14,832 nucleotides of DNA from RGIG5050 sp045636065 (GTDB taxonomy: Bacteria; Verrucomicrobiota; Kiritimatiellia; RFP12; UBA1067), in NCBI GenBank assembly GCA_045636065.1, contig JAZTWW010000023.1, positions 1-14,832 of the forward strand, written 5' to 3'. Both the position numbers and the translations under genes were made by a program. The notes beneath the pieces were generated by a model that did not search any database, had not been told where the DNA came from, and saw nothing but the letters and a program-made list of their open reading frames with translations. Below, in pieces: positions 5,398-14,832 of this stretch (its first letter is position 1; every line of letters starts with the position of its first letter).

Positions 5398-8186
5398 TTC
5401 CGCACGACTCCATGAATACGCCAGCCGCACAGAAGATCGAAAAGCAGAGCTCGCCCGAGACGCACGAGACGCAGCGCGCGCGCGCCCGCGTCATAGGCTT
5501 TCTTCTCTTTCCGCTCGCCCTTCTGCCGTTCCTCGCCCTTGCATCGTACGACTGGCATGACATAGCCGAGCTCGCCATTCCGTCCAATACGCCGGTACAC
5601 AACCTTATCGGCATAGCCGGCGCCCGCTTCGCGTACAACGGATACCGCCTTATCGGGCTTGCCGTATGGGCGATCCCCGCGGTGATGGCCCTCGCGGGGG
5701 CGATTCTCGCGAGCGGCCGCGCGTTCCGCCCGTGGAGGCGAGCCTTGGCGCTCACGCTTCTCGTCTTCTCGGGGACGGCGCTCCTGGAGCTTCTCAACTT
5801 CGCGCCATCATACGCCCCGCTTCTGCACGACAGGCTCAACATATCGGATGCAGGCGGCGCCCTCGGATATCTTGTGATGAAGCGCGGGCTTGCAAGCGCG
5901 CTCTCGCCATTCGGGGCGTCTGTACTGATGGTGACGATGCTCGTCGCCTCGCTCATCCTTCTTATAGGCGCGCACAACATCGTAAGGGCGATGGCGACTG
6001 TCGTCGACTGGGCATCCGGCGGAAGGGCCAGGACCCCGGAGGAGATCGAGGCCGCCATGCGCCGCCGCGAGGAGCGCGAGGCCGCCGCCCTTCAGGCGAG
6101 GCTTGCGAGGGAGGAGGCCCGCCGCCAGCGCGAGGAGGAGCGCAGGGCCGCGATCGAGGAGAAGGAGCGCCTCAAGGCGATGCGCGAGGCAGAGCGCGAA
6201 GCCGCGAAGGCCGCCCGCGAAGCGGAGGCATTGGAGAGGGAGCGTGCGCGCGCGCTTATGGACGCTCCATCCGCAAGGCCCGCGCCGGTCAACGTCTTTG
6301 CGCCGGAGCCCCAAGCGGCGGCTGCCGCGGACGATAGGCGCGGCGGCGATCCCGACGGCTGGCTCTCGCGCCGCAGGAGGCCGCGCGCAAGGGACGCGGA
6401 GCCTGTGCAGGGTGCGGCCCCCGCCAAGGCGGCTCAGCCGTCCGCAGCCGAGAGGCCTTCACCCGCGCCTGCCGAGAGCGAGGACTATGACGCCCCCCAG
6501 GAGCCTTACGTCCTTCCGCCCGTATCGCTTCTTTCGCCCATACCGAAATCGACGGCCGACCATGGCGATGTAGCCGAAATGGCGCAGAAGCTCATCGACA
6601 CATTGAAGGTCTTCGACATCAATGCAACTCTCGCCTACACCGTCGAGGGGCCGGTCGTCACGCAGTACGCGCTTGAACCGGAGCTTGGCGTGAGGGTCGA
6701 GAGGATAGCAGGCCTTTCGGGGAACCTCCAGATGGTGCTGAGGGCAAAGTCCCTGAGAATCCAGGCGCCGATCCCGGGCGAGAACGCCGTGGGCATCGAG
6801 GTGCCGAACAAGGTGGCCGCGTCCGTATCCTTCCGCGAGATAGTCGAATCGAAGCTCTGGCGCGACAAGGCGGTGATCCCCAAGGGCGGGGCGCAGCCCA
6901 AGTTCCAGGTGCCGCTCCTTCTCGGCAAGGACGCTGCCGGGCACGATCTCGTCGTCGATCTCGCGAAGATCCCGCACCTTCTCGTGGCTGGCGCGACGGG
7001 CCAGGGCAAGTCCGTCTGCCTCAACTCGATAATAAACGGCCTTCTCATGTGCAGGACCCCGAACGAGCTCAGGATGATAATGGTCGATCCCAAGCGCGTC
7101 GAGTTCACGAGCTACGCAAAGCTGCCGCACCTTCTCGTGCCTGTCGTCAACGACACGAAGAAGGTCGTCTTCTCGCTCAAGTGGGCCGTCACCGAGATGG
7201 AGAAGAGGCTCAAACTCTTCTCCAAGGCGGGCTGCCGCAACATAATCGAGTACAATACGAGAAAGACCATCACCCAGCCCGGGCTTTTCGGCGACGAGGA
7301 GCTTCTCGGGGATGAATCGATTCCGAAGACGATCCCGTACATCGTCATAATCATCGACGAGCTCGCCGACATAATGCAGACGGCCGGCAAGGAGGTGGAG
7401 CCCGTCATCGCGCGCCTTCTCGCGCTCGCGCGCGCCGTCGGCATACACCTCATACTCGCAACGCAGCGCCCCGACACGAAGGTCATCACCGGAACGCTCA
7501 AGGCCAACATCCCGGGCCGCATCGCCTTCAAGACGTCGCAGGGCAACGATTCGAGGACGATCCTCGACTCCGTGGGCGCGGAAGACCTGATCGGCAAGGG
7601 CGACATGCTTTTCAAGACGCCCGAGGGAACGCTCCTTAGGGCGCAGGGCTCCTACATCTCGAACGAGGACATCTTCGCGATAGTCGATTTCATAGGGCAG
7701 CACTCGAAGCCGCAGTTCGACGAATCGCTCACGAAGAAGCTCGAGAAGATCAAGGAGGCCGATCCCGAAGAGGCCCTCGAAGAGGAGGCGGAAGGCGAGG
7801 ACGGAGAAGGCGGGGACGAACAGCCTCAGAGCGCCCCCCGCATGACCGCCGCGCAGAAGGACCAGCAGAACGACGACGTATACAACGCCGCGCTCGACGT
7901 CTTAAGGCGCACGGGGCGCGCATCCGTGTCGCACCTCCAGCGCAGGATGGGCATAGGCTACAACCACGCCGCCCGCCTCATCGACCTACTCGAGGAGCGC
8001 GGGATAATCGGCCCCGCCAAGGGCGCGGGCCCGAGGGAGATACTAGTCGATCTCGACGCTATGATGTCCACACCAGAAGAGCTTGCCGTAAAGCTGGGCG
8101 AAGAGGAGAGCCCAGCGGAAGACGGCGCGGAAGACGGTTTAAACGAAAGAAAGGAAGCTGACAATGAGCCTTGGATCAACTCTTAA
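5394..8186 (+). CDS. ftsK: DNA translocase FtsK/SpoIIIE
   Basis: A 930-residue septal DNA pump that moves and decatenates chromosome termini during division. Four hydrophobic segments lie near residues 33-51, 85-105, 117-134 and 174-193. A long Glu/Arg/Ala-rich probable coiled coil follows at about 215-285, then a Pro/Ala linker. The motor carries Walker A GATGQGKS near 532-540, a Walker B region VIIIDELAD and the LATQRPD stretch. The C-terminal winged-helix gamma domain (DDVYNAALDVLRRTG...HLQRRMGIGYNHAARL) recognises polar KOPS-like sequences in FtsK, and it is preceded by an acidic spacer. Size is typical of FtsK between SpoIIIE and E. coli FtsK. ATG 5394 overlaps the previous stop; a second Met six codons in (5412) is a possible alternative start. 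The 3' end overlaps the rodZ-like gene by 23 bp. Confidence 0.97.
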   Translation: MIPHDSMNTPAAQKIEKQSSPETHETQRARARVIGFLLFPLALLPFLALASYDWHDIAELAIPSNTPVHNLIGIAGARFAYNGYRLIGLAVWAIPAVMALAGAILASGRAFRPWRRALALTLLVFSGTALLELLNFAPSYAPLLHDRLNISDAGGALGYLVMKRGLASALSPFGASVLMVTMLVASLILLIGAHNIVRAMATVVDWASGGRARTPEEIEAAMRRREEREAAALQARLAREEARRQREEERRAAIEEKERLKAMREAEREAAKAAREAEALERERARALMDAPSARPAPVNVFAPEPQAAAAADDRRGGDPDGWLSRRRRPRARDAEPVQGAAPAKAAQPSAAERPSPAPAESEDYDAPQEPYVLPPVSLLSPIPKSTADHGDVAEMAQKLIDTLKVFDINATLAYTVEGPVVTQYALEPELGVRVERIAGLSGNLQMVLRAKSLRIQAPIPGENAVGIEVPNKVAASVSFREIVESKLWRDKAVIPKGGAQPKFQVPLLLGKDAAGHDLVVDLAKIPHLLVAGATGQGKSVCLNSIINGLLMCRTPNELRMIMVDPKRVEFTSYAKLPHLLVPVVNDTKKVVFSLKWAVTEMEKRLKLFSKAGCRNIIEYNTRKTITQPGLFGDEELLGDESIPKTIPYIVIIIDELADIMQTAGKEVEPVIARLLALARAVGIHLILATQRPDTKVITGTLKANIPGRIAFKTSQGNDSRTILDSVGAEDLIGKGDMLFKTPEGTLLRAQGSYISNEDIFAIVDFIGQHSKPQFDESLTKKLEKIKEADPEEALEEEAEGEDGEGGDEQPQSAPRMTAAQKDQQNDDVYNAALDVLRRTGRASVSHLQRRMGIGYNHAARLIDLLEERGIIGPAKGAGPREILVDLDAMMSTPEELAVKLGEEESPAEDGAEDGLNERKEADNEPWINS

Positions 8187-9174
8187 AGCCGCAAGGGAGG
8201 CCCGCAATCTCTCTGCGGAGGATATAGCCGACCAGACGCACATTTTCATCCAGGTAATCGAAAAGATCGAAGCCGACGATTTCTCGCGCATCCCGGCACC
8301 GGTGTACGGGCGCGGATTCATAAAGCACTACGCCGAATGCGTCGGTCTCGATCCGGAACCGCTCATCGCCGAGTTCATGGAGGCGTATACGGGAAGGAAG
8401 CCGGCGGTCAAGGTGGCGAGGAGCCATGAGCCTGCGCCGGCTCCGCATCCCCCTGCGCCGCCGCCCGTGGAGGAGGAGGAGGAGCCGCCAGCCGCCCCGT
8501 TCGAGCCGGCCGAACCGCCGCCCGTGGTGGAGGAGCCGGTCGCCGAAGAGCCTCCTGCCGCCATTCCCGAGCCGCCCCCCGCTCTGGCGTTTCCGCCATC
8601 ATACGGCGGCACGGCCGATATCCCCCCTTCCGCAATGGATCTTCCGCTCTTCGCACCTCCGCCCCCGCCCGCGCCGGCGCCGGCTCAGCAGCAGACCAAT
8701 TCGCGCGCAGGCGTATTCTCGTCGCGCTGGGCAGCGGAAGATGAACCGCCGGCGCCGCAGGCTCCCGCCAGGAAGCAGAAGCGTCAGACGGCGCACGATC
8801 TTCGCAAGGCCGTGACCTCCGCTTCGCACAGCATCTTCTCCAACATGGGAAGAGGTCTTGCGCAGGCGCAGAGGATCCCTCCGGCAGTCTGGCGCTACGG
8901 CCTTCTCGCGCTTGGCGGGATTCTCCTCCTTTTCGGGCTCATAAAGGGATGCACGGCCCTCTACAGGCTTACGGGATCCGATGACGGCAAGGAGGCGGCG
9001 CAGGCCGGAGAGGTCAGCGAGGCCGCGCCAGCCCAGCCCGCCGAAGAAGCGGCCGGGGCGGCCAAGGGCGAATCCTCCGCCGCACCTGCAGACGCTTCTG
9101 ACGCCCCCAAGCCCCTTCCTTCGAACAAGCTCCGCTCCACCGGCGAGAAGATCCCCTCGCTCTACATCGATTGA
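8164..9174 (+). CDS. RodZ-like HTH membrane protein lacking DUF4115
   Basis: 336 residues. An N-terminal HTH_25/Xre-like helix-turn-helix domain (about 1-75, with the RodZ-type stretch IPAPVYGRGFIKHYAE) is followed by a long Pro/Glu/Ala-rich low-complexity region (about 88-205). Next come a basic patch (KQKRQ), one transmembrane helix near 243-262 and a short Ala/Glu/Ser-rich extracytoplasmic tail. RodZ anchors the MreB cytoskeleton through its HTH domain. Canonical RodZ ends in a DUF4115 domain outside the membrane, which is absent here: only about 70 low-complexity residues follow the helix. It could be a RodZ with a reduced outer part or a lineage-specific relative. Start: AAAGGAAG at 8149-8156 lies 7 nt before ATG 8164, within the end of ftsK. 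The Pro-rich part could act as a long flexible cytoplasmic spacer. Confidence 0.82.
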   Translation: MSLGSTLKAAREARNLSAEDIADQTHIFIQVIEKIEADDFSRIPAPVYGRGFIKHYAECVGLDPEPLIAEFMEAYTGRKPAVKVARSHEPAPAPHPPAPPPVEEEEEPPAAPFEPAEPPPVVEEPVAEEPPAAIPEPPPALAFPPSYGGTADIPPSAMDLPLFAPPPPPAPAPAQQQTNSRAGVFSSRWAAEDEPPAPQAPARKQKRQTAHDLRKAVTSASHSIFSNMGRGLAQAQRIPPAVWRYGLLALGGILLLFGLIKGCTALYRLTGSDDGKEAAQAGEVSEAAPAQPAEEAAGAAKGESSAAPADASDAPKPLPSNKLRSTGEKIPSLYID

Positions 9175-9189
9175 CGGCGACACGATCAA

Positions 9190-9753
9190 ATGACATGCGA
9201 GATATGCCATAAGGGGAAGGCCGAGACGGTTCTAAAGCGCGACGGCGAAAAGGAGCTCTACGTATGCAAGGCATGCGCGGAGGCCGCGCGCAGGAAACGC
9301 GGCGGCAAAACCAAGGGCGGCGGCGAAAAGCACGCCTCGGCGTCCCTTACCGTAATAGGGCCTATCGGAACGCCGCCGCCGATCGTCGAGGCGTTCGTCA
9401 AGGCGACGCTCGGGCTTATGAAGGACCTTGCCGAATCGGGGAACGGCGGCAAGTCGGCAAAGGAGCCGAAGCGCTGCCCGAAGTGCGGAGCCAAATGGTC
9501 CGACATGGAGAAGTCGATGCGCCTTGGCTGCCCGGAATGCTACAAGGCGTTCCGCAAAAGCATCTCCGGGAAGTTCACCGCCATGCACTACGGCGCCAAG
9601 CACACCGGATCGATGCCGCCCGGGATAACGGGCGAGGCCACGCGCGAATACCTTGAAAGGGAGATCGCCTCGGCCGTCAAGCGCGAGGACTTCAAGCGCG
9701 CTGCGGAGCTGAAGCGCAGGCTGGACGCAATTGACGGAGGCCGCGCGCAATGA
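9190..9753 (+). CDS. mcsA: McsA-like zinc-finger/UVR adaptor protein
   Basis: 187 residues with four Cys-pair motifs: C3/C6, C26/C29, C96/C99 and C114/C117, the McsA pattern of two treble-clef-like zinc sites. The second pair of motifs matches CPKCG...GCPECYKAF in B. subtilis McsA. A UVR (UvrB/UvrC) motif lies at about 154-183 (REIASAVKREDFKRAAELKRRLDAI). In Firmicutes McsA binds and activates the arginine kinase McsB and regulates CtsR and ClpC. All eight metal-binding cysteines are kept here, so the adaptor fold should be intact even though the following McsB looks dead. No clear Shine-Dalgarno precedes ATG 9190, which starts 15 nt after the rodZ-like stop; coupling to the upstream gene is likely. 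The stop overlaps the next ATG (ATGA). Confidence 0.93.
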   Translation: MTCEICHKGKAETVLKRDGEKELYVCKACAEAARRKRGGKTKGGGEKHASASLTVIGPIGTPPPIVEAFVKATLGLMKDLAESGNGGKSAKEPKRCPKCGAKWSDMEKSMRLGCPECYKAFRKSISGKFTAMHYGAKHTGSMPPGITGEATREYLEREIASAVKREDFKRAAELKRRLDAIDGGRAQ

Positions 9754-10609
9754 CAGCAAGAGGCAGAGGAAGGCACGGCTGGCCGCAGCTTACGTCAGGC
9801 GACGTCGTGATGGATGGACGGGTCGCCCTTTTCAGGAACCCCTACGGCGAGAAGTTCGGCGAGACAGACGCGAAATGCTTCTCGGCGAAGTGGAGCGATC
9901 CGGGCGGCATATCGAAGGCCCTCTCGGAAGCGTCGGCGATGGAGGCCGAGGCCGCGAAGAGCACCCCTTTCGCGTGGGATCCCATGTTCGGCTACCTCTC
10001 GCCCGATCCGTACCACATGGGATGCGGCCTTGAGATAGGCGCGGTCCTGCACCTTGAGGGGCTTAACCTTCTGGGCGAGCTTGAAAGCGCGCTCAACGCC
10101 CTTCCCGCCGTCAGGATGGCCGTCCTTTCGGACAACGAAGATGGCCTGAGGGATGTGGCGCACATGTTCCGCATAAGGACCGATTCGTCGCTTGGCATAG
10201 CCGAGGGCGAGCTTGCCGCACGGGCCAAAAGGCTTTTCGCGAGGCTCATCGAGGCGGAGCTTAACTGTAGAAGGCGGCTCGTCCTGGAGGATCCGAGGAT
10301 ACTCGACGATTCCATAACGAGGGCGCTTGCAATCCTCAAGTCTGCGAGGCTGCTCACAAAATGGGAGCTTGCCGACCTTCTCTCGCCGGTGCGCCTCGCG
10401 TCCGGGATGGGTTTCATTGACGGCATATCCATCGAAGAGATCGACGATTTCATAATGAACCAGCTGAACAACGGCGAAAGGCGCCCCGAGGCCGAGAACC
10501 TTGAGGAGGAGCGGGAGAGAGACCGCATCGACGCCGATTTCGCCGATATGGTAAACAGGAGATTCGCGTACGTAAACATGAACGGACGCGCGCGCAAGGA
10601 GCTGCAGTG

Positions 10610-10610
<1 letters not shown>
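9750..10610 (+). CDS. McsB-like protein, predicted catalytically dead (pseudokinase)
   Basis: 286 residues, against about 350-363 for McsB protein-arginine kinases. Homology is recognisable by position and sequence: DGRVALFRN at 22-30 aligns with McsB SSRIRLARN; GYLSPDPYHMGCG at 81-93 with GYLTSCPTNVGTG; residues 128-150 (SDNEDGLRDVAHMFRIRTDSSLG) with the EGSEAVGNIFQISNQITLG region; and 205-240 (the WELADLLSPVRLASGMGFIDG stretch) with CLSDVRLGIDLGIIKG. Compared with B. subtilis McsB, about 75 residues between the first two motifs are gone, including the NEED-type loop with its catalytic acidic residues. The catalytic cysteine is Asp86, and two of three arginine-motif positions remain. The C-terminal phospho-arginine-sensing RDxxRA is RDRIDA at 257-262. 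The frame is intact and lies between mcsA and clpC, so it is probably a retained structural or adaptor protein, not a decaying pseudogene. Confidence 0.85.
10596..10601 (+). promoter_or_regulatory. Shine-Dalgarno that sets the clpC start
   Basis: AAGGAG lies 8 nt before ATG 10610 and only 5 nt before the alternative GTG 10607, so the ATG is favoured. It is inside the last codons of the McsB-like gene. Confidence 0.7.
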
Positions 10611-13096
<2,486 letters not shown>

Positions 13097-13110
13097 ACGC
13101 CCGGGGGGCT

Positions 13111-13135
13111 CGCGGCCCGTCATTCGACGGGCGCG
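13111..13135. terminator. Bidirectional hairpin between clpC and the GH20 gene
   Basis: GCCCGTC (13115-13121) pairs with GACGGGC (13126-13132) around the loop ATTC, and CGC/GCG extends the stem past one bulged G. It sits between convergent stops (clpC TGA 13094-13096; GH20 TGA on 13120-13122), overlapping the GH20 stop. No T-run follows on either strand, so it is a strong hairpin in the right place but not a textbook intrinsic terminator. Confidence 0.55.
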
Positions 13136-14610
13136 CAGTTGACGCGGTAGTCCTTTATGAGACGGCTGCGCCACGGGATCATGCGGGATTTGAACGACTC
13201 CCAGCTCTTGTTCTCCGCCCTGGTCCAGAGGCACTCAGAAATGGCGCTCATCCTGGGCCAGACCTTCCACTCAAGCTCGCTTGGATTGAACGTGTATTCG
13301 CTCCAGTTGTTGCCCTGGCCGCCCAGGATGTGCTTCTGCTCGTTCTCGGGGATGCCGGCGACGGGATTGAAGCCGTACGTGCGCTCGAGCGTTATGTTGA
13401 GCCCGTAGTTGATGTACTCGTAGGGGTCGTCCTTGAGCCCCTGGGTCTGGTCGAGGTAGCACGGGTCGATGGGCGTCATCACGGCGTCGTTGCCGCGGTT
13501 TGCGGCCTTGATGCCGCCATTGGGGCCGCGCCAGCTCATGATTATCGTCTCCTTGCCGGGCTCGCCTTCGAGGACTTCATCCCAGCCGACGGCGCGCTTG
13601 CACTTCTTCGCGAGGTACTTGGTGAAGTGGTCGGTCATCCAGCCCTGAAGGCCCTCCTCGCCTTTCAGGCCGAGCTCCCTGATGCGTGCCTGGCACTTCG
13701 GGCATTTCCTCCACATCGACTTGGGGGCCTCGTCGCCGCCGATATGGACGATCGGCCCGGGGAAAAGCGCGCAGACCTCGTCGAGAACGTCCTCAAGGAA
13801 CTTGATGACCTTGTCGTTGCCGCCGCAGAAGATGTGCTCGCTCACACCCCAGCGCCACCAGGGCTCGAACTGCTCGCCTGTGCAACCGAGCTCGGGATAG
13901 GCCGATATGGCCGCAAGGGCGTGGCCGGGGAGTTCGATTTCGGGGATTATCGTAATGTGGCGCTCGCGCGCGTAGGCTACGATCTCCTTTATGTCCTCCT
14001 GCGTGTAGTAGAAAGGACCGTACGGGATGTTGTTGAACTCCCAGCCTTCGACGCCAGGCGTCTTAAGAACCGCCTGCTTGGGGCTTCCGGGGCGAACGGA
14101 GCCCTTGACGGTAAGGTCGGGATATTTCTTTATCTCGGTGCGCCAGCCCTGATCCTCGGTGAGGTGCCAATGAAGGACGTTTAGCTTGTGGGCCGCCATG
14201 ACGTCAAGCGTCTTCATGACGGCTTCCTTGCCGAAGAAGTGGCGGCAGTCGTCCCAGTGGAGGCCGCGCCACTTGTAGCGGGGGGCATCCTCTATCTCGA
14301 CGGCGGGTACGGACACCTGGCCTTCACCGGAAGGCGTTGCAAGCTGCTTTAAAGTTTCGATTGCATAGAAGCGGCCGGCCTCGTCGGAGGAGAACACCTT
14401 GATCCCATCCTTGTCCACGAGAAGGCGGTAGCCCTCCTCGGGAACGGCCTCATCCTTTGCGAAAACTATGCGCGAGACGAGCCCCTTCCTGTCGCATACG
14501 AACGATCCCTCGCGCTCGATAACCTTGTTCGGCATGGGTATAACGTTCACGGCTGCTGTAGCCTGAAGCGCGATGGCTCCAACTGCACCCAACACTGTAC
14601 TTCTCATCAT
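13120..14610 (-). CDS. Secreted GH20 beta-N-acetylhexosaminidase
   Basis: 496 residues. Residues 1-20 form a signal peptide (MMRS, hydrophobic core, QATAA cleavage region), with no lipobox cysteine, so the enzyme is probably periplasmic or exported. An N-terminal GH20b-type domain (about 21-110) is followed by the GH20 barrel from RYKWRGLHWDDCRHFF, with HWHLTEDQGWR at 147-157, PEIELPGH at 223-230 and the catalytic Asp-Glu pair D293-E294 in HIGGDEAPK. In GH20, the Glu protonates and the Asp orients the substrate acetamido group. Substrates are terminal GlcNAc or GalNAc of glycans, chitin oligomers or muropeptide fragments; which cannot be read from sequence. AAGGAG (14620-14625) lies 9 nt before ATG 14610, favouring it over the adjacent Met at 14607. 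It is monocistronic as far as seen and convergent with clpC. Confidence 0.95.
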   Translation of the reverse strand: MMRSTVLGAVGAIALQATAAVNVIPMPNKVIEREGSFVCDRKGLVSRIVFAKDEAVPEEGYRLLVDKDGIKVFSSDEAGRFYAIETLKQLATPSGEGQVSVPAVEIEDAPRYKWRGLHWDDCRHFFGKEAVMKTLDVMAAHKLNVLHWHLTEDQGWRTEIKKYPDLTVKGSVRPGSPKQAVLKTPGVEGWEFNNIPYGPFYYTQEDIKEIVAYARERHITIIPEIELPGHALAAISAYPELGCTGEQFEPWWRWGVSEHIFCGGNDKVIKFLEDVLDEVCALFPGPIVHIGGDEAPKSMWRKCPKCQARIRELGLKGEEGLQGWMTDHFTKYLAKKCKRAVGWDEVLEGEPGKETIIMSWRGPNGGIKAANRGNDAVMTPIDPCYLDQTQGLKDDPYEYINYGLNITLERTYGFNPVAGIPENEQKHILGGQGNNWSEYTFNPSELEWKVWPRMSAISECLWTRAENKSWESFKSRMIPWRSRLIKDYRVNCAPVE

Positions 14611-14650
14611 GTCGTGAATCTCCTTATGGGTTCCAAAACCAGAAGTTTTG

Positions 14651-14679
14651 AATCTACCCTAAATCGCCCGCAAAGTCAA
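14651..14679 (-). promoter_or_regulatory. Sigma70-type promoter of the GH20 gene
   Basis: On the minus strand, TTGACT (14674-14679), 17-bp spacer, TAGATT (14651-14656). Predicted start is near 14644, giving a leader of about 33 nt that includes AAGGAG at 14620-14625. The -10 is immediately preceded by GATTTAGGG, almost the same sequence as in front of the -10 of the divergent promoter to the right. Confidence 0.7.
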
Positions 14680-14696
14680 GCATCATAATGCCTGGA

Positions 14697-14716
14697 GTTT
14701 ACCCATTTTGGGAAAC
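14697..14716. promoter_or_regulatory. Operator-like inverted repeat between divergent promoters
   Basis: GTTT (14697-14700), a bulged A, CCCA, a TTT centre, then TGGGAAAC (14709-14716): eight paired positions with a single bulge. It lies upstream of both divergent promoters in the GH20/right-edge intergenic region, a plausible place for a regulator site. No regulator gene is visible in the window, and chance is possible. Confidence 0.35.
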
Positions 14717-14770
14717 GGCTGCGTCTTGGCAGGCATCTGCGCGACATTGAGGAGAAAAAGTCGCCCCTCT

Positions 14771-14809
14771 CTGGGTGATTTTAGGGTATAATACCCAGTG
14801 CCAAAATCA
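14771..14809 (+). promoter_or_regulatory. Promoter with nested inverted repeats for the off-edge gene
   Basis: TATAAT (14787-14792) lies inside the odd palindrome GGGTATAATACCC (14784-14796). CTGGGT/ACCCAG (14771-14776, 14793-14798) and TGATTTT/AAAATCA (14776-14782, 14803-14809) also flank it. No convincing -35 is present at 16-18 bp, so the promoter may need an activator or rely on the TTTAGGG element, which it shares with the GH20 promoter. Predicted start is near 14799. Confidence 0.6.
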
Positions 14810-14819
14810 ACCACCCAAA

Positions 14820-14825
14820 AAGGAG
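14820..14825 (+). promoter_or_regulatory. Shine-Dalgarno of a gene starting beyond the right edge
   Basis: AAGGAG in an A-rich context, with 7 nt remaining to the window end. A start codon at or just after 14833 would be at ideal spacing. The gene itself is outside the window and its identity is unknown. Confidence 0.6.
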
Positions 14826-14832
14826 CGACACC

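Noticed and set aside
6459..7703. 414-codon minus-strand open frame within ftsK
   Set aside because: It lies wholly opposite the conserved FtsK motor; Arg/Asp/Leu-rich composition typical of antisense frames in GC-rich genes.

Overview
The window is a stretch of high-GC bacterial chromosome carrying core cell-envelope, cell-division and protein-quality-control genes. The gene content (CdaA-type c-di-AMP synthase, mcsA-mcsB-clpC, YitT/DUF2179, GH20) and the character of the FtsH and RodZ-like proteins suggest the PVC superphylum, perhaps a Verrucomicrobiota/Kiritimatiellota lineage. This is inference from protein character only; there is no rRNA or marker search behind it. Codon use is odd for a GC-rich genome: isoleucine ATA and arginine AGG are frequent (in folP I count ATA for 13 of 20 isoleucines).

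Layout. Positions 1-456 hold no gene I can support, only short inverted repeats and a small imperfect direct repeat. A yitT-like membrane protein gene (457-1368, minus) diverges from a long plus-strand gene cluster across an 81-bp gap. That gap holds two back-to-back sigma70-type promoters, and both place transcription start at or within about 2 nt of the start codon, so both first genes look leaderless. The plus-strand cluster (1450-13096) is ftsH, folP, cdaA, a stub of cdaR, ftsK, a rodZ-like gene, mcsA, an mcsB-like gene and clpC. Most junctions are ATGA or similar overlaps, and the largest gap is 15 bp, so it reads as one translationally coupled operon. It converges on a GH20 beta-N-acetylhexosaminidase gene (13120-14610, minus) with a GC-rich hairpin at the junction. 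The last 220 bp hold the GH20 promoter and, diverging from it, a promoter and ribosome binding site for a gene whose start codon would lie just past the right edge.

How the genes fit together. FtsH (membrane protease), ClpC with McsA (AAA+ unfoldase and adaptor), CdaA (c-di-AMP), FtsK (chromosome translocation at the septum) and a RodZ-like protein (cell shape) would link proteolysis, second-messenger signalling and envelope or division processes in one transcription unit.

The most interesting signal is that several partner proteins are reduced. The McsB-like protein lacks the catalytic cysteine, most of the nucleotide-binding arginine motif and the NEED-loop region, so it should be a pseudokinase. 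In the neighbouring ClpC, one of the two N-domain glutamates known to read phospho-arginine is histidine. CdaR is cut down to its membrane anchor, the RodZ-like protein lacks the DUF4115 domain, and FolP is short with an altered pterin-side loop. Together this suggests an McsA-McsB-ClpC system that has kept its protein-protein architecture but lost arginine phosphorylation.
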